A DNA stretch of 64,000 nucleotides from Bordetella bronchialis (GCF_001676705.1 NZ_CP016170.1:2604001-2668000); one strand, 5' to 3'; counted from the first letter of the stretch, positions 27,591 to 38,714 are shown. Notes: generated by a model from the letters alone, not told the origin. A program made the numbers and translations.

Positions 27591-28355
27591 ATGACTATCA
27601 GTTCCACCCAGGCGGTTCCCCAGACGTCGGATATCCCCCAGCACGTTGCCATCATCATGGATGGCAACGGCCGCTGGGCGACGCGGCGGCACTTGCCGCG
27701 CACGGCCGGGCATGCCAAGGGTGTGCAGGCCGTGCGGCGCGTCGTGGAAGCCTGCGGGCGGCGCGGCGTCCGCTACCTGACCCTGTTCGCCTTCAGTTCC
27801 GAAAACTGGCGCCGGCCCGCCGAGGAAGTCTCCCTGCTGATGCGCCTGTTCGTCCAGGCTCTGGAACGGGAAGTCGACAAGCTCGATACCCAGGGCGTGC
27901 GCCTGCGCGTGGTGGGAGACCTGTCTCCGTTCGAACCGCGGCTGCGCGAACTCATCGAGCAGGCCCAGGCGCGCACCGCGCACAATGACCGCCTGCATCT
28001 TTCCGTATGCGCCAACTACGGCGGGCGCTGGGACATCCTGCAGGCCATGCGGCGGATGATCGTCGAAAACCCCACGTTGGCGCAGACGCCCGAACGCATC
28101 GACGAAGACACGCTGGGCCGCTATCTGTCCATGGCCTGGGCGCCCGAACCCGACCTGTTCATCCGCACCGGGGGCGAACAGCGCATCTCCAATTACCTGA
28201 TCTGGCAATTGGCCTATACCGAGCTCTTCTTTACCGACCGTTATTGGCCGGACTTCGGCGGTCCCGAACTGGAAGAAGCCTTCGAGTGGTACCGGACGCG
28301 GGAACGGCGTTTCGGCCGCACCAGCGCCCAGGTGATCGCATCCGCGAAGCGGTGA
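27591..28355 (+). CDS. uppS: Undecaprenyl pyrophosphate synthase
   Basis: UppS (cis-prenyltransferase) makes the C55 lipid carrier for peptidoglycan and surface polysaccharides from FPP and IPP. The 254-residue product has the catalytic [16 protein letters not shown] (Asp24), [14 protein letters not shown], and the C-terminal [20 protein letters not shown] and DRYWPDFG motifs. Full length. It initiates the uppS-cdsA-dxr-rseP-bamA run. Confidence 0.98.
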   Translation: MTISSTQAVPQTSDIPQHVAIIMDGNGRWATRRHLPRTAGHAKGVQAVRRVVEACGRRGVRYLTLFAFSSENWRRPAEEVSLLMRLFVQALEREVDKLDTQGVRLRVVGDLSPFEPRLRELIEQAQARTAHNDRLHLSVCANYGGRWDILQAMRRMIVENPTLAQTPERIDEDTLGRYLSMAWAPEPDLFIRTGGEQRISNYLIWQLAYTELFFTDRYWPDFGGPELEEAFEWYRTRERRFGRTSAQVIASAKR

Positions 28356-28434
28356 CCGCGCGGCGCCGGGATAAAAAGGCGGCAGAATACGCGGTACCCG
28401 CCATGAGGGCGGGACTCTCGTCCTAGGAGACTTC

Positions 28435-29298
28435 ATGCTGCGCCAGCGCATCGTCACAGCCGTCATCCTTCTTGCCATCCTGGCCGCCACGATGGCGGCG
28501 CCCACGCCCTGGCCGTTCATGGCCCTGCTTGCCGTGGCCACCGCCTGTGCCGGCTGGGAATGGGCGCGCCTTACGCTGCCCGCGCAGGGCGGCGCCGGCG
28601 CCGTCGCGGTCGGCGCTTTACTGGGCGTCGCGGCCTTGTGCGTGACATTCTGGTGGACGGCTGGCGGCGACCATGACTTCGCCGCCGAGGCCTCTCACGC
28701 CTTGCTGTTCAACTGGGTGGTGCCCGTGTCGGCGCTGCTGTGGATCGTCGGCGGCACCATCGCCGTCGTGCGCGGCCGCAGCGATGCGCCGCCCGCCAGC
28801 CTGTCGCTGACCCTGTTCGCGATCCTGGCGCTGATGGCGGCCTGGGCCGTACTGGCCTTGCTGTTCATGTCGCGCGGGGCGGTCTTCCTGTTGTCCCTGC
28901 TGGCGCTGGTCTGGGCGGCCGATATCGCCGCGTATTTCGGCGGACGCGCCCTGGGCCGCCACAAGCTGGCGCCCCGCGTCAGCCCGGGCAAGACCATCGA
29001 AGGGGCGGTATGCGGCGTGGCCGCCGCCGTGCTGTGGATAGGCGTCAGCAGCGCCTGGGACGGCACCTTCGGCCACGCGCTGGTCCAGCGCTGGACGCTG
29101 TGGGGCGCGTTGCCCGTGGCGGTGCTGCTCGCCGTGCTTTCCATCGTCGGCGACCTGTTCGAATCGCTGCTCAAGCGACGCGCCGGCCGCAAGGATTCCA
29201 GCAACCTCCTGCCTGGGCACGGTGGGGTCTATGATCGCATCGATGCCATCCTGCCGGTGGCCCCGGTGGCCTTGCTTCTCAGTGGAGTACTGTTTTGA
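28435..29298 (+). CDS. cdsA: Phosphatidate cytidylyltransferase
   Basis: CdsA makes CDP-diacylglycerol from phosphatidic acid and CTP, the branch point of phospholipid synthesis. The 287-residue integral membrane protein has about seven hydrophobic helices and the CDP-synthase signature near the C-terminus ([12 protein letters not shown] and [20 protein letters not shown], then [14 protein letters not shown]). The ATG at 28435 is preceded by TAGGAGAC. The stop overlaps the TTG start of dxr. Confidence 0.97.
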   Translation: MLRQRIVTAVILLAILAATMAAPTPWPFMALLAVATACAGWEWARLTLPAQGGAGAVAVGALLGVAALCVTFWWTAGGDHDFAAEASHALLFNWVVPVSALLWIVGGTIAVVRGRSDAPPASLSLTLFAILALMAAWAVLALLFMSRGAVFLLSLLALVWAADIAAYFGGRALGRHKLAPRVSPGKTIEGAVCGVAAAVLWIGVSSAWDGTFGHALVQRWTLWGALPVAVLLAVLSIVGDLFESLLKRRAGRKDSSNLLPGHGGVYDRIDAILPVAPVALLLSGVLF

Positions 29299-30500
29299 CT
29301 GCGTTTCAGCGTATCGCCGTGCTGGGTTCCACGGGGTCGATCGGCGAAAGCACCCTGGATGTGATCGCCCGCCACCCCGACAGGCTTGGCGTTCATGCGC
29401 TGTCCGCCCATAGCCGCATGGAAAAGCTCGCGGAGCAGGCACGCGCCACCGGCGCGCGGGTCGTCGTCGTGCCGGACGAGGACGCCAGGGCGCGCTTCGT
29501 CCAGGCGTGGCAGCCGGGTGTCCCGCTGCCCGCTGTCCGGGTGGGCACGCAGGCCCTGGCCGAGACCGCGGCCGATCCGGACTGCGATACGGTCATGGCG
29601 GCCATCGTCGGCGCGGCCGGGCTGCCGTCCGCGCTGGCGGCCGCGCGGGCCGGCAAGCGGGTGCTGCTGGCCAACAAAGAAGCCCTGGTCGCCGCCGGCT
29701 CCCTGTTCATGGGGGCGGTCCGCGACCATGGCGCCGAACTGCTGCCCATCGACAGCGAACACAACGCCATCTTCCAGTGCCTGCCGCATGGCGAACGCGC
29801 GTCGGCCCCCACGCGACCGGCCGCCGGCGTGCGCCGCCTGATACTGACCGCGTCGGGCGGGCCCTTTCGCCAGCACGACCCGGACCAGCTGCACGGCATT
29901 ACGCCGGCCCAGGCCTGCAAGCACCCCAACTGGAGCATGGGGCGCAAGATCTCCGTGGATTCCGCCACCATGCTCAACAAAGGGCTGGAGGTCATCGAGG
30001 CCCATTGGCTGTTCGCCATGCCGCAGGATCGCATCGAGGTGCTGATACACCCGCAGAGCGTGGTCCATTCCATGGTCGAGTACGACGATGGTTCGGTCCT
30101 GGCGCAGCTGGGCCAGCCGGACATGCGTACGCCCATCGCATATGGCCTGGGGTTTCCGGACCGGCTGGCCAGCGGGGTGGGGCTGCTGGACCTGGCGCGC
30201 TGGGGGCGGCTGGACTTCGAAAAGCCGGACTTGCGGCGCTTTCCCTGCCTGGGACTGGCCTTCGACGCGCTGTCGGCGGGACAGGGGGCCTGCATTGCGC
30301 TGAACGCCGCCAATGAGGTCGCCGTCGATGCCTTCCTGCACGAGCGCCTGCCGTATACCGGGATTTCTTCCGTCATCGCGCGGACCCTGGAGTGGCATGC
30401 CGGTCGGCCATCTGTTACGCTGGGCCACCTGGACGACGTCCTGGCGGCGGACGCCGCGGCCCGCGCCCAGGCCGAGCGTTCCGTCCCTGCCTGCCGTTGA
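29295..30500 (+). CDS. dxr: 1-deoxy-D-xylulose 5-phosphate reductoisomerase
   Basis: Dxr performs the second step of the MEP isoprenoid pathway (DXP to MEP, NADPH-dependent), supplying IPP to UppS. The 401-residue protein has the nucleotide-binding [26 protein letters not shown] and the active-site region [14 protein letters not shown] and SGGPFR. The start is a TTG at 29295 overlapping the cdsA stop; no ATG or GTG in the right place precedes the conserved [12 protein letters not shown]. The 74 bp to rseP contain no gene. Confidence 0.97.
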   Translation: MTAFQRIAVLGSTGSIGESTLDVIARHPDRLGVHALSAHSRMEKLAEQARATGARVVVVPDEDARARFVQAWQPGVPLPAVRVGTQALAETAADPDCDTVMAAIVGAAGLPSALAAARAGKRVLLANKEALVAAGSLFMGAVRDHGAELLPIDSEHNAIFQCLPHGERASAPTRPAAGVRRLILTASGGPFRQHDPDQLHGITPAQACKHPNWSMGRKISVDSATMLNKGLEVIEAHWLFAMPQDRIEVLIHPQSVVHSMVEYDDGSVLAQLGQPDMRTPIAYGLGFPDRLASGVGLLDLARWGRLDFEKPDLRRFPCLGLAFDALSAGQGACIALNAANEVAVDAFLHERLPYTGISSVIARTLEWHAGRPSVTLGHLDDVLAADAAARAQAERSVPACR

Positions 30501-30574
30501 TCGCGCCCTGCCACGCGGGCGCTCCGCGCGGTCCCCGCGCGGCCCAGGCGCATTCATCATCTTGGTATAGCCCC

Positions 30575-31909
30575 ATGCTTTTCACCTTGCTCGCCTTCGC
30601 CGTCGCGCTGGGCATCCTGATCACTTTCCACGAGCTGGGCCACTATTGGGCGGCACGGCTGTGCGGCGTGCGGGTGCTGCGCTTTTCCGTCGGATTCGGC
30701 AAGGTCCTGCTGCGCCGCGTCGACCGCCATGGCACCGAATGGGCGGTTTCGGCGATTCCGCTGGGCGGCTACGTCAAGATGCAGGACGACCCGCCACCCG
30801 GGGCCCCGGCGGCGGAAGCCGCCCGGGCCTTCAATCCGCAGCCGGTGGGCAAGCGCATCCTTATCGTCGCCGCGGGGCCGGTTTTCAACCTGATCCTGGC
30901 GGTCTTCCTGTACGCCGGCCTGAACCTGGCCGGGGTGGAAGAGCCCGCGGCCTTCCTGGCGCGGCCGGCCGCCGGCACCGCCGCGGCCCACGCCGGCCTG
31001 GAAGGCGGGGACCGCATCCTGTCCATCGACGGCGAACCGGTCGTGTCGTGGAACGACGCCCGCTGGCAGTTGATGGACCACATTTCCAGCGGCGGGCGGG
31101 TGCAGATCGGCGTGCGATCGCCGCAAGGCGCCACGCACGAACGCGAGCTGACGCTGGGCGAAAGCAGCCTGGATCCCGCCCAGGGGGATCCGCTGGCGCT
31201 GGCCGGCTTGCGGTTGCAGGAGCCGCGCCCGGTGGTGCGCGGTGTGGTGGCCGGCAGCGCCGGCGAACAGGCGGGCCTGCGGGCGGGCGATGTCATTCTT
31301 GCGGTGGACGGCCAGCCCGCCGGGGACGTCAGCTCGGTGGTGCAGGCCGTGCAGCGGCAGGCCGGCCGGGCCGTGCCGCTGCTGGTGCGGCGCGATGGCG
31401 CCGATGTCACCCTGACTGTCACGCCGCGCGCCGAACGCATCGAAAACGGCGAGACCGTCGGCCGCATCGGCGTACAGCTGGGCGGCGATATCCCCATGGT
31501 GACCGTGCGCTATGGCCCGATGGACAGCCTGTGGCAGGGCGTGACGCGCACGGCGGATACGGCCTGGTTCTCGCTGCGCATGCTGGGACGCATGGTCACC
31601 GGCGCCGTGTCCTGGCGCAATATCAGCGGGCCGGTCACCATCGCCGACTACGCCGGCCAGACCGCGCGCGTGGGCCTGGCGGCGTACATCGCCTACCTGG
31701 CCTTGATCAGCATCAGCCTGGGCGTGCTCAATCTCCTGCCCATTCCTATGCTGGACGGGGGCCATCTGCTGTATTACCTGATCGAAATCGTGCGTGGCAG
31801 CCCGCCCCCGTCGCGGTGGCTGGACATCGGCCAGCGGGCCGGGCTGGGTTTGCTGGCGGGCCTGATGGGGCTGGCCTTGTTCAACGATTTCGCCCGGCTT
31901 TTCACCTAG
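30575..31909 (+). CDS. rseP: Site-2 intramembrane zinc metalloprotease RseP
   Basis: RseP cleaves the anti-sigma factor RseA after DegS and so releases sigma-E; it also clears signal-peptide remnants. The 444-residue protein has the zinc motif HELGH at 19-23 in the first transmembrane helix, two PDZ domains in the periplasmic part, and the second metal-binding motif in LNLLPIPMLDGGHLLYY near the C-terminus. I chose ATG 30575; the upstream open frame lies in the dxr 3' end. Next to bamA and skp, as in most proteobacteria. Confidence 0.97.
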   Translation: MLFTLLAFAVALGILITFHELGHYWAARLCGVRVLRFSVGFGKVLLRRVDRHGTEWAVSAIPLGGYVKMQDDPPPGAPAAEAARAFNPQPVGKRILIVAAGPVFNLILAVFLYAGLNLAGVEEPAAFLARPAAGTAAAHAGLEGGDRILSIDGEPVVSWNDARWQLMDHISSGGRVQIGVRSPQGATHERELTLGESSLDPAQGDPLALAGLRLQEPRPVVRGVVAGSAGEQAGLRAGDVILAVDGQPAGDVSSVVQAVQRQAGRAVPLLVRRDGADVTLTVTPRAERIENGETVGRIGVQLGGDIPMVTVRYGPMDSLWQGVTRTADTAWFSLRMLGRMVTGAVSWRNISGPVTIADYAGQTARVGLAAYIAYLALISISLGVLNLLPIPMLDGGHLLYYLIEIVRGSPPPSRWLDIGQRAGLGLLAGLMGLALFNDFARLFT

Positions 31910-31958
31910 GCGCGCGCGCCGGGCCCGGATCCGGCCCGGCCCCCGGCGGCCCCTGCCT

Positions 31959-31986
31959 TTCGTTCAGGCGTGTTCTGCCTTAAAAT
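31959..31986 (+). promoter_or_regulatory. bamA: Possible bamA promoter
   Basis: TTCGTT at 31959-31964 and TAAAAT at 31981-31986, with a 16-bp spacer, resemble weak -35 and -10 elements 56 bp before the bamA ATG. An imperfect direct repeat follows (see findings). By eye only. Confidence 0.35.
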
Positions 31987-32041
31987 CCTCCGCCATTTGC
32001 ACCAACAACTCCGCCATTTGGACCACCAAGGATCCCCCAGG

Positions 32042-34375
32042 ATGTTTTTCCGCTGGATGTTTAAGCCCACCAAGGCTATTTGGGCGGGGCTAGTCGCCAT
32101 GCTGCTGCTGTTGCCGGCGCTGGCGCACGCCTTCGATCCCTTTGTCGTCAAGGACATCCGCGTGGAGGGCATCCAGCGTATCGATGCGGGCACCGTCTTC
32201 GGCTACCTGCCGTTCAAGGTCGGCGATACCTTCACCGAGGACACCGCCACCGACGCCGTCCGCCGCCTGTACGGCAGCGGTTTCTTCAGCGATGTGCGGA
32301 TCGAGACCAACAACAACGTCGTGGTCGTCGTGGTGCAGGAGCGCGCCACCATCGCCTCCATCACGTTCAATGGCATGCGGGAGTTCGACAGCAAGGCCAT
32401 CCTGGATTCGCTGCGCACCGTCGGCTTCGCCGAGGGCCGCATCTTCGACCGTTCCATGCTGGAGCGCGCCGAGCTCGAACTCAAGCAGCAGTACATGTCC
32501 AAGGGCAAGTACGGCGTGGAAGTCACCTCCACGGTGACGCCGCTGCCCCGCAACCGCGTCGGTATCAGTTTCGATATCTTCGAAGGCGATGTGGCCAAGA
32601 TCCGCGAAATCCACTTCGTCGGCAACAAGGCGTTCTCGGAAAGCGAACTGCTGGACCAGATCCAGATGACCACGCCGGGCTGGCTGACCTGGTACACGGA
32701 TACCGACAAGTATTCGCGTGAAAAGCTCGAAGGCGACATGGAGCGGATCCGCTCGTTCTACCTGGATCGCGGCTACCTGGAAATGACGCTGGAGCCGCCG
32801 CAGGTCACCATCTCGCCGGACCGCAAGGACATCTACATCACGTATACCGTGCACGAGGGCGAGCCCTACAAGGTCCGCAGCGTCAAGCTGGCCGGCAACC
32901 TGCTCGGCCTGGACAAGCAGATCGAAGCCCTGGTGCAGGTCAAGGCCGGTGAAACGTTCTCCGCCGCCAAGACCAACGACAGCGCCAAGGCCATCACGGA
33001 CTACCTGGGCGAATTGGGCTACGCCTTCGCCAACGTCAACCCGAATCCCCAGCTGGATCGCGCCAAGCACGAGGCCGATCTGACCTTCTACGTCGATCCC
33101 AGCCGCCGTGTGTACGTCCGCCGCATCCAGATCGGCGGCAACACCCGTACCCGCGACGAGGTCATCCGCCGCGAAATGCGCCAGGAAGAGGCCGCGTGGT
33201 ACGACGCGGGGGATATCAAGATGTCCCGCGACCGTGTCGACCGCCTGGGTTATTTCAACGACGTCAACGTCAAGACCGATCCGGTGCCGGGTTCGCCCGA
33301 CCAGGTGGACGTCAACGTGGACGTCAAGGAAAAGCCGACCGGCATGGTCAACCTGGGCGTGGGCTATGGGTCCACCGACCGGGCGATCTTCAGCGCCGGC
33401 ATCAGCGAAGACAACGTCTTCGGCAGCGGCACCAACCTGACGCTGCAGCTGAACACCAGCAAGACCAACCGCGCCGTGGTGCTGTCGCACACCGATCCCT
33501 ACTGGACCAAGGACGGCATCAGCCGCACGACGTCGCTGTACTACCGCCAGACCAGGCCCTTCATCGACAACGATGGCGAATACCGGGTCGACACGATGGG
33601 CCTGGGCATGAACTTCGGCGTGCCCATCTCCGAGTACGACCGCATCATCCTGGGCGCCGCCTTCGAGCGCAACCGGGTCCACCTGGATAGCAATTCCCCG
33701 CTGGCCTACCAGGAGTACGTCGACCAATATGGCGATACCACCAACTCCATCCTGCTGACCACCGGCTGGAACAAGGACACCCGCGACAGCGCCCTGGCGC
33801 CCACCAAGGGCTACTTCACCAAGCTGCAGGCCAATGTGTCGACGATGGACCTGAAGTACACCATGCTGTCGGCGCAGCAGCAGTACTACCTGCCGCTGGG
33901 CCGCAGCTACACGCTGGCCCTGAATGGCATGATGGACTGGGGGCAGGCGTACGGCGGCAAGGATTTCCCCGTCATCAAGAACGTGTATGCAGGCGGTATC
34001 GGTTCGGTGCGCGGCTACGAGGGCGCTTCGCTGGGCCCGCGCGATACGCTTACCGGCGACTTCCTGGGCGGCGCGCGCCGTATCGTTGCCAATGCACAGC
34101 TGTACCTGCCGTTCCCCGGCGCCACCAAGGACAAGACCCTGCGCTGGTTCCTGTTCACGGACGCGGGCCGCGTGCAGCCGGGCTCGGGCCTGACCTGCAC
34201 GGCCGGCAAGAACAACGAAGTCGAGGACCCCTGCGGATGGCGCTATTCGGCGGGTGTCGGCCTGTCCTGGCAATCGCCCCTGGGACCGCTGCAGCTGTCC
34301 TATGGCCGTCCGCTCAATGCGAAGTCGGGTGACGACACCCAGAGCTTCCAGTTCCAGATCGGTACTGGTTTCTAA
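32042..34375 (+). CDS. bamA: Outer membrane assembly factor BamA
   Basis: BamA is the Omp85 core of the BAM complex that folds beta-barrel proteins into the outer membrane. The 777-residue product has a signal peptide (KAIWAGLVAMLLLLPALAHA), five POTRA domains to about residue 420, and a 16-strand barrel including the RGY form of the conserved loop-6 motif (GSVRGYEG) and a C-terminal Phe (QFQIGTGF) typical of outer-membrane barrels. I chose ATG 32042; an ATG at 32057 is an alternative giving an almost equally good signal peptide. Flanked by rseP and skp. Confidence 0.97.
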   Translation: MFFRWMFKPTKAIWAGLVAMLLLLPALAHAFDPFVVKDIRVEGIQRIDAGTVFGYLPFKVGDTFTEDTATDAVRRLYGSGFFSDVRIETNNNVVVVVVQERATIASITFNGMREFDSKAILDSLRTVGFAEGRIFDRSMLERAELELKQQYMSKGKYGVEVTSTVTPLPRNRVGISFDIFEGDVAKIREIHFVGNKAFSESELLDQIQMTTPGWLTWYTDTDKYSREKLEGDMERIRSFYLDRGYLEMTLEPPQVTISPDRKDIYITYTVHEGEPYKVRSVKLAGNLLGLDKQIEALVQVKAGETFSAAKTNDSAKAITDYLGELGYAFANVNPNPQLDRAKHEADLTFYVDPSRRVYVRRIQIGGNTRTRDEVIRREMRQEEAAWYDAGDIKMSRDRVDRLGYFNDVNVKTDPVPGSPDQVDVNVDVKEKPTGMVNLGVGYGSTDRAIFSAGISEDNVFGSGTNLTLQLNTSKTNRAVVLSHTDPYWTKDGISRTTSLYYRQTRPFIDNDGEYRVDTMGLGMNFGVPISEYDRIILGAAFERNRVHLDSNSPLAYQEYVDQYGDTTNSILLTTGWNKDTRDSALAPTKGYFTKLQANVSTMDLKYTMLSAQQQYYLPLGRSYTLALNGMMDWGQAYGGKDFPVIKNVYAGGIGSVRGYEGASLGPRDTLTGDFLGGARRIVANAQLYLPFPGATKDKTLRWFLFTDAGRVQPGSGLTCTAGKNNEVEDPCGWRYSAGVGLSWQSPLGPLQLSYGRPLNAKSGDDTQSFQFQIGTGF

Positions 34376-34390
34376 ACGCAAATCAAAGGT

Positions 34391-34408
34391 GGCCGGATGT
34401 TTCCGGCC
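34391..34408. other. Small hairpin between bamA and skp
   Basis: GGCCGGA, loop TGTT, TCCGGCC: a 7-bp perfect stem 16 bp after bamA, with no T-run on either side. It may act as an mRNA stability or attenuation element rather than a terminator, since skp follows closely. Confidence 0.45.
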
Positions 34409-34476
34409 GCCCAATCCGCTGCCGGTTTAGTGGCACAATACTGGTTTGCTTGACCTTATCGGAAGGTGAAATTTTC

Positions 34477-35034
34477 ATGATGTCTATTTTCGTACGCAAA
34501 TTGTCCCGTTCATCGCGCAAAGGCCCCGCTTCCCTGGCGGCGGTGCTGGCGCTGGCGGGCGCGCTGCTGCTGGGCGCGTCGTACGCGGCGCCCGCGGCTG
34601 CGCAAGGGACGAAAATCGGCTTCGTCAATACCGAGCGCATCCTGCGCGAATCGGGCCCGGCCCGCGCGGCGCAAGCCAAGATCGAATCCGAGTTCAAGGC
34701 GCGCGACGCCGAGCTGCAGCGCATGGCAACCAATCTGCGCGCCCAGGCCGAAAAATTCGACAAGGACGCGCCCGTGCTGTCCGAGTCGGATCGCATGAAG
34801 CGCCAGCGCGACCTCAGCAACATGGATGCCGACCTGCAGCGTCGCCGCCGCGAATTCCAGGAAGACTTCAACCGCCGCCGCAACGAAGAGTTCTCTTCCA
34901 TCGTTCAGAAGGCCAACGCGGCCATCAAGAACATCGCCGAGAAAGAGAACTACGACCTGATCGTGCAGGACGCGGTCACCGTCAGCCCGCGCGTGGATAT
35001 CACCGACAAAGTGATCCAGGCCCTGGGCAAGTAA
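34477..35034 (+). CDS. skp: Periplasmic chaperone Skp/OmpH
   Basis: Skp is a trimeric jellyfish-shaped periplasmic chaperone that holds unfolded outer-membrane proteins for BAM. The 185-residue precursor has a long signal peptide (core [20 protein letters not shown], cleavage near AAAQG) and the family core [20 protein letters not shown] followed by a charged coiled coil ([20 protein letters not shown]). I chose ATG 34477, 8 bases after GGAAGGTG; the next codon is also ATG. Placed between bamA and lpxD, as in most proteobacteria. Confidence 0.95.
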   Translation: MMSIFVRKLSRSSRKGPASLAAVLALAGALLLGASYAAPAAAQGTKIGFVNTERILRESGPARAAQAKIESEFKARDAELQRMATNLRAQAEKFDKDAPVLSESDRMKRQRDLSNMDADLQRRRREFQEDFNRRRNEEFSSIVQKANAAIKNIAEKENYDLIVQDAVTVSPRVDITDKVIQALGK

Positions 35035-35044
35035 CGCGTCCACC

Positions 35045-36139
35045 ATGCCGGTTCTGCTAGATTCCACTCGCGCGCCGTTACTTGACGAGTTATTGGCGGA
35101 TACCGACACACAAGGCCTGAGCTGGCAGATCAGCGTCCCGTCCGGCGGGACGCTGCCTCGCATACAGGGATTGGGCACCCTGGCCACCGCCGGTCCCGGC
35201 GAAATCAGCTTTCTTTCGAATCCCCGTTACCAGAACCAGCTGCCCGCCACGCGGGCCTGCGCGGTCATCGTCACGCCCGACGTGGAGCAGGCCTTGGCGG
35301 CCCAGTCCGCCGCGCCCGGTTTCGCGCGGGTGGTCACGCCCCACCCATACCTGCTGTACGCGCGCATCGCCCAGTGGTTCGACCGTGCGCGCCGCCCGGC
35401 GCTGCCGGGCTCGGTCCATCCCACGGCGGTGGTCGCCGACGACGCCGTCATCGAGTCCGGCGCGCGCATCGGCCCGCACTGCGTGGTCGAAGCCGGGGCG
35501 CGCATCGGCCGGGATACCGTCCTGGGAGCAGGGTGCGTCATCGGCGCCGGCTCGTCCATCGGCGCGTCGGGGCTCTTGCATGCCCGGGTAACGTTGTATG
35601 CAGGCGTAACGATCGGGGCGCGCGCCATCATCCATTCGGGGGCCGTGCTGGGCGCGGATGGCTTCGGTTTCGCGCCGGACCCGGCGCTGGGCAAGGGCGC
35701 CTGGGGCAAGATTCCGCAGTTCGGTGGCGTGACGGTGGGCGATGACGTCGAAATCGGCGCCAACACCACGATAGACCGTGGCGCGCTCGAGGACACCGTC
35801 ATCGGCAATGGCGTCAAGCTGGACAACCAGATCATGGTGGCCCATAACGTCCGGATCGGCGCGCATACGGCCGTTGCCGCTTGCGTCGGCATCGCGGGAT
35901 CCACCACCATAGGAGAACGCTGCACCATAGGCGGCGCCTCCATGCTGTCCGGCCATCTGACCCTGGCCGACGACGTTCATATTTCCGGCGGTACCGCCAT
36001 TACGTCGAATATTTCCAAGCCCGGGCGTTATACGGGCGTCTATCCGTATGCGGAACATGGCGATTGGCAGCGCAATGCCGCTGTCATCCAGCAGTTGGGA
36101 CAGCTGCGCCGCCGCGTGCGGACGCTGGAACAGGAATAA
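35045..36139 (+). CDS. lpxD: UDP-3-O-(3-hydroxyacyl)glucosamine N-acyltransferase
   Basis: LpxD adds the second hydroxyacyl chain in lipid A synthesis. The 364-residue product has the uridine-binding N-terminal domain ([13 protein letters not shown]) and a left-handed beta-helix of hexapeptide repeats from about 110 to 330 ([34 protein letters not shown]), with the catalytic-region [15 protein letters not shown]. The C-terminal helix is short. Cotranscribed with skp (10-bp gap) and fabZ. Confidence 0.98.
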   Translation: MPVLLDSTRAPLLDELLADTDTQGLSWQISVPSGGTLPRIQGLGTLATAGPGEISFLSNPRYQNQLPATRACAVIVTPDVEQALAAQSAAPGFARVVTPHPYLLYARIAQWFDRARRPALPGSVHPTAVVADDAVIESGARIGPHCVVEAGARIGRDTVLGAGCVIGAGSSIGASGLLHARVTLYAGVTIGARAIIHSGAVLGADGFGFAPDPALGKGAWGKIPQFGGVTVGDDVEIGANTTIDRGALEDTVIGNGVKLDNQIMVAHNVRIGAHTAVAACVGIAGSTTIGERCTIGGASMLSGHLTLADDVHISGGTAITSNISKPGRYTGVYPYAEHGDWQRNAAVIQQLGQLRRRVRTLEQE

Positions 36140-36198
36140 CATCGCGTGCATGGCTAGCGCGGCATGCCGTAAAAGAATTGCAATGCAGGAACATACTC

Positions 36199-36660
36199 AT
36201 GGAACTCGACATTAAGGGGATCCTGGATCGCTTGCCGCATCGTTACCCGATGCTGTTGATCGACCGCGTGATCGACATCCAGCCCGGCAAATCCATCGTT
36301 GCCCTGAAGAACGTTTCAATCAACGAGCCTTTCTTCACCGGACACTTCCCGCACCATCCGGTCATGCCGGGCGTGCTTATCCTGGAAGCCATGGCCCAGG
36401 CGGCCGCGCTGTTCTCCTTCTCGGATGAATCCGCGCTGAAGAATGACGATGCCGGCGGCGCGTCCACGGTGTATTACTTCGTTGGCATCGACGGCGCGCG
36501 CTTCCGCCGTCCCGTGCTGCCGGGCGACCAGCTGCGTATCGAAGTGGACGCCGAGCGGCTGAGCCGCAGCATCTGCAAATATGCCGGCCGTGCCCTGGTG
36601 GACGGCCAGCTGGTCGCCGAAGCCAAGCTCATGTGTGCCATCCGCAGCCTGGAAGCATAA
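36199..36660 (+). CDS. fabZ: 3-hydroxyacyl-[ACP] dehydratase FabZ
   Basis: FabZ dehydrates 3-hydroxyacyl-ACPs in fatty acid elongation and competes with LpxA for the shared substrate. The 153-residue hot-dog-fold protein starts [20 protein letters not shown] and contains the active-site helix [20 protein letters not shown] (His and Glu). I chose ATG 36199 at the conserved N-terminus. Its stop codon directly abuts the lpxA ATG, so dehydratase and acyltransferase are translated together. Confidence 0.98.
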   Translation: MELDIKGILDRLPHRYPMLLIDRVIDIQPGKSIVALKNVSINEPFFTGHFPHHPVMPGVLILEAMAQAAALFSFSDESALKNDDAGGASTVYYFVGIDGARFRRPVLPGDQLRIEVDAERLSRSICKYAGRALVDGQLVAEAKLMCAIRSLEA

Positions 36661-37455
36661 ATGACCGGTCACATCCATCCCACCGCCGTGGTCGATCCGG
36701 CCGCTGAGATCGACAGTTCCGTTGTTATCGGTCCGTACAGCATCGTCGGCCCGCAGGTTCGTATCGGCGCGGGGACTGAGATCGGCGCGCATTGCGTCAT
36801 CGACGGCGTCACCACCATCGGCCGCGATAACCGCTTCTACCGTTTTTGCTCCATCGGCGGCATGCCGCAGGACAAGAAATACAACGGCGAGCCCACCCGC
36901 CTGGAAATCGGCGACCGCAACACCGTGCGCGAGTTCACCACCTTCAACACGGGAACGGTGCAGGACGGCGGCGTGACGACGCTGGGCAGCGACAACTGGA
37001 TCATGGCCTACGTGCACATCGCGCACGATTGCCATATCGGCAGCAACACCATCCTGGCCAACGGCGTGCAACTGGGCGGCCACGTGCGGGTAGGCGATTG
37101 GGCCATTCTGGGCGGGCTGACCGGCGTGCACCAGTTCAGCACGATAGGCGCGCACAGCATGACGGGCGGCAATAGTTCGCTCATGCAGGACACGCCGCCC
37201 TATGTGCTGGCCGCGGGCAACCCCTGCCGGCCGGTCGGCATCAATGTCGAAGGCCTGAAGCGCCGCGGCTTTACGCCGGCCGTCATATCGGCGCTGCGCG
37301 ATGCCTACAAGGCCATCTACCGGCGCGGCCTGTCGCTGGACGAAGCGCGCGCCGAACTGCGCGAACGCCAGAACACCGAACCGGAAACCCGCGAAGTCCT
37401 GCAGGTGATGCTGGACTTCCTGGATCAATCGCGCCGCGGCATTATCCGGCCGTGA
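36661..37455 (+). CDS. lpxA: UDP-N-acetylglucosamine O-acyltransferase
   Basis: LpxA catalyses the first, reversible acylation of lipid A synthesis. The 264-residue product is a hexapeptide-repeat beta-helix beginning [20 protein letters not shown], with the catalytic-region [13 protein letters not shown] and [14 protein letters not shown]-terminal helical domain intact. Start immediately after the fabZ stop; the stop overlaps the lpxB GTG. Confidence 0.98.
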   Translation: MTGHIHPTAVVDPAAEIDSSVVIGPYSIVGPQVRIGAGTEIGAHCVIDGVTTIGRDNRFYRFCSIGGMPQDKKYNGEPTRLEIGDRNTVREFTTFNTGTVQDGGVTTLGSDNWIMAYVHIAHDCHIGSNTILANGVQLGGHVRVGDWAILGGLTGVHQFSTIGAHSMTGGNSSLMQDTPPYVLAAGNPCRPVGINVEGLKRRGFTPAVISALRDAYKAIYRRGLSLDEARAELRERQNTEPETREVLQVMLDFLDQSRRGIIRP

Positions 37456-38714
37456 ACATGCGCATCGGCATGGTCGCCGGCGAGCCCTCCGGGGATCTGC
37501 TGGCCGGCCGCATCATCGAAGGCCTGCGCCGATACGATGCCGCGGTGTCCTGCGCGGGCATCGGCGGGCCGCGCATGCAGGCGCAAGGTTTCGACAGCTG
37601 GCATCCCATGCATGCGCTGACGGTCTTCGGCTATGTCGACGCCCTCAAGCGCATCCCCAGCCTGCTGGCCATCTATGGCGACGTCAAGCGGCGCATGCAG
37701 GCCGAACGGCCATCCGTCTTTGTCGGCATCGACGCGCCGGACTTCAACCTGAAGCTCGAACTCCAGCTGCGGCAGGCGGGGGTCCCCACGGTGCACTTCG
37801 TGGGGCCTTCCATCTGGGCGTGGCGCTACGACCGCATCCATAAGATCCGCCAGGCGGTTTCGCACATGCTGGTGCTGTTTCCCTTCGAGGTCGATATCTA
37901 TCGCAAGGAGGGCATCCCGGTCACCTACGTGGGCCATCCGCTTGCCGGAACCATCCCCATGAAGCCGGACCGCGCCGCCGCGCGCGCCCGGCTGGGCATC
38001 GACGCCGGCGCGCGCGTGCTGGCCATGCTGCCGGGTAGCCGCTCGTCGGAGATCCGCGTGCTGGCGCCGCGCTTTTTGCAGGCACTGCAACAGTTGCAGG
38101 CGCGCGATCCCGCCTTGCAATGCGTGGTCCCCATGGTCAATGCGGCGCGTCGGGCGGAATTCGAAGGCTTCCTGCGCCAGCATCCCGTAAAAAATCTACG
38201 CATCGTCACGGCCGAGGACATCCAGGCGGCCTCGCGGTCCGTCCTGGGTAGTGAGGGGCCCGTCGTCGGCGCCGCGCCGGTGCCCGGCGGCGCCACGGGA
38301 AGCGAAGCGACGGCGCCCGTCGCCTGGTCCGCGATGGAGGCCGCCGATGCCGTGCTGGTTGCCAGCGGCACCGCCACCCTGGAAGCGGCGCTCTACAAGC
38401 GTCCCATGGTTATCTCCTATGTGCTGTCGCCGTGGATGAGACGTATCATGGCCTGGAAATCGGGGCAGCAACGTCCCTATTTGCCATGGGTGGGCCTGCC
38501 CAACGTGCTGCTGCGCGACTTTGCCGTTCCAGAGTTGCTGCAGGACGACGCCACCCCCGACAAACTGGCGGAAGCGACCTGGCGCGCACTGACCGACGAG
38601 GCCCACGCCGCAAGCATCGAGGCCCGCTTCACCGCCCTGCATACGGATCTGCTGCGCGATACGCCGACACTGGCGGCGCAGGCGATAAACGAGGTGGCGC
38701 GTGGAGCAAGGTGA
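37452..38714 (+). CDS. lpxB: Lipid-A-disaccharide synthase
   Basis: LpxB condenses UDP-diacyl-GlcN with lipid X to make the lipid A disaccharide. The product starts [20 protein letters not shown] and contains [14 protein letters not shown], the GPSIWAWR motif, [20 protein letters not shown] and [11 protein letters not shown]. At 420 residues it is some 40 longer than usual. Part of the excess is an Ala/Gly/Pro stretch at about 262-290 ([20 protein letters not shown]) inserted before [19 protein letters not shown]. Start is GTG 37452, overlapping lpxA; ATG 37458 is an alternative. Confidence 0.96.
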   Translation: MNMRIGMVAGEPSGDLLAGRIIEGLRRYDAAVSCAGIGGPRMQAQGFDSWHPMHALTVFGYVDALKRIPSLLAIYGDVKRRMQAERPSVFVGIDAPDFNLKLELQLRQAGVPTVHFVGPSIWAWRYDRIHKIRQAVSHMLVLFPFEVDIYRKEGIPVTYVGHPLAGTIPMKPDRAAARARLGIDAGARVLAMLPGSRSSEIRVLAPRFLQALQQLQARDPALQCVVPMVNAARRAEFEGFLRQHPVKNLRIVTAEDIQAASRSVLGSEGPVVGAAPVPGGATGSEATAPVAWSAMEAADAVLVASGTATLEAALYKRPMVISYVLSPWMRRIMAWKSGQQRPYLPWVGLPNVLLRDFAVPELLQDDATPDKLAEATWRALTDEAHAASIEARFTALHTDLLRDTPTLAAQAINEVARGAR

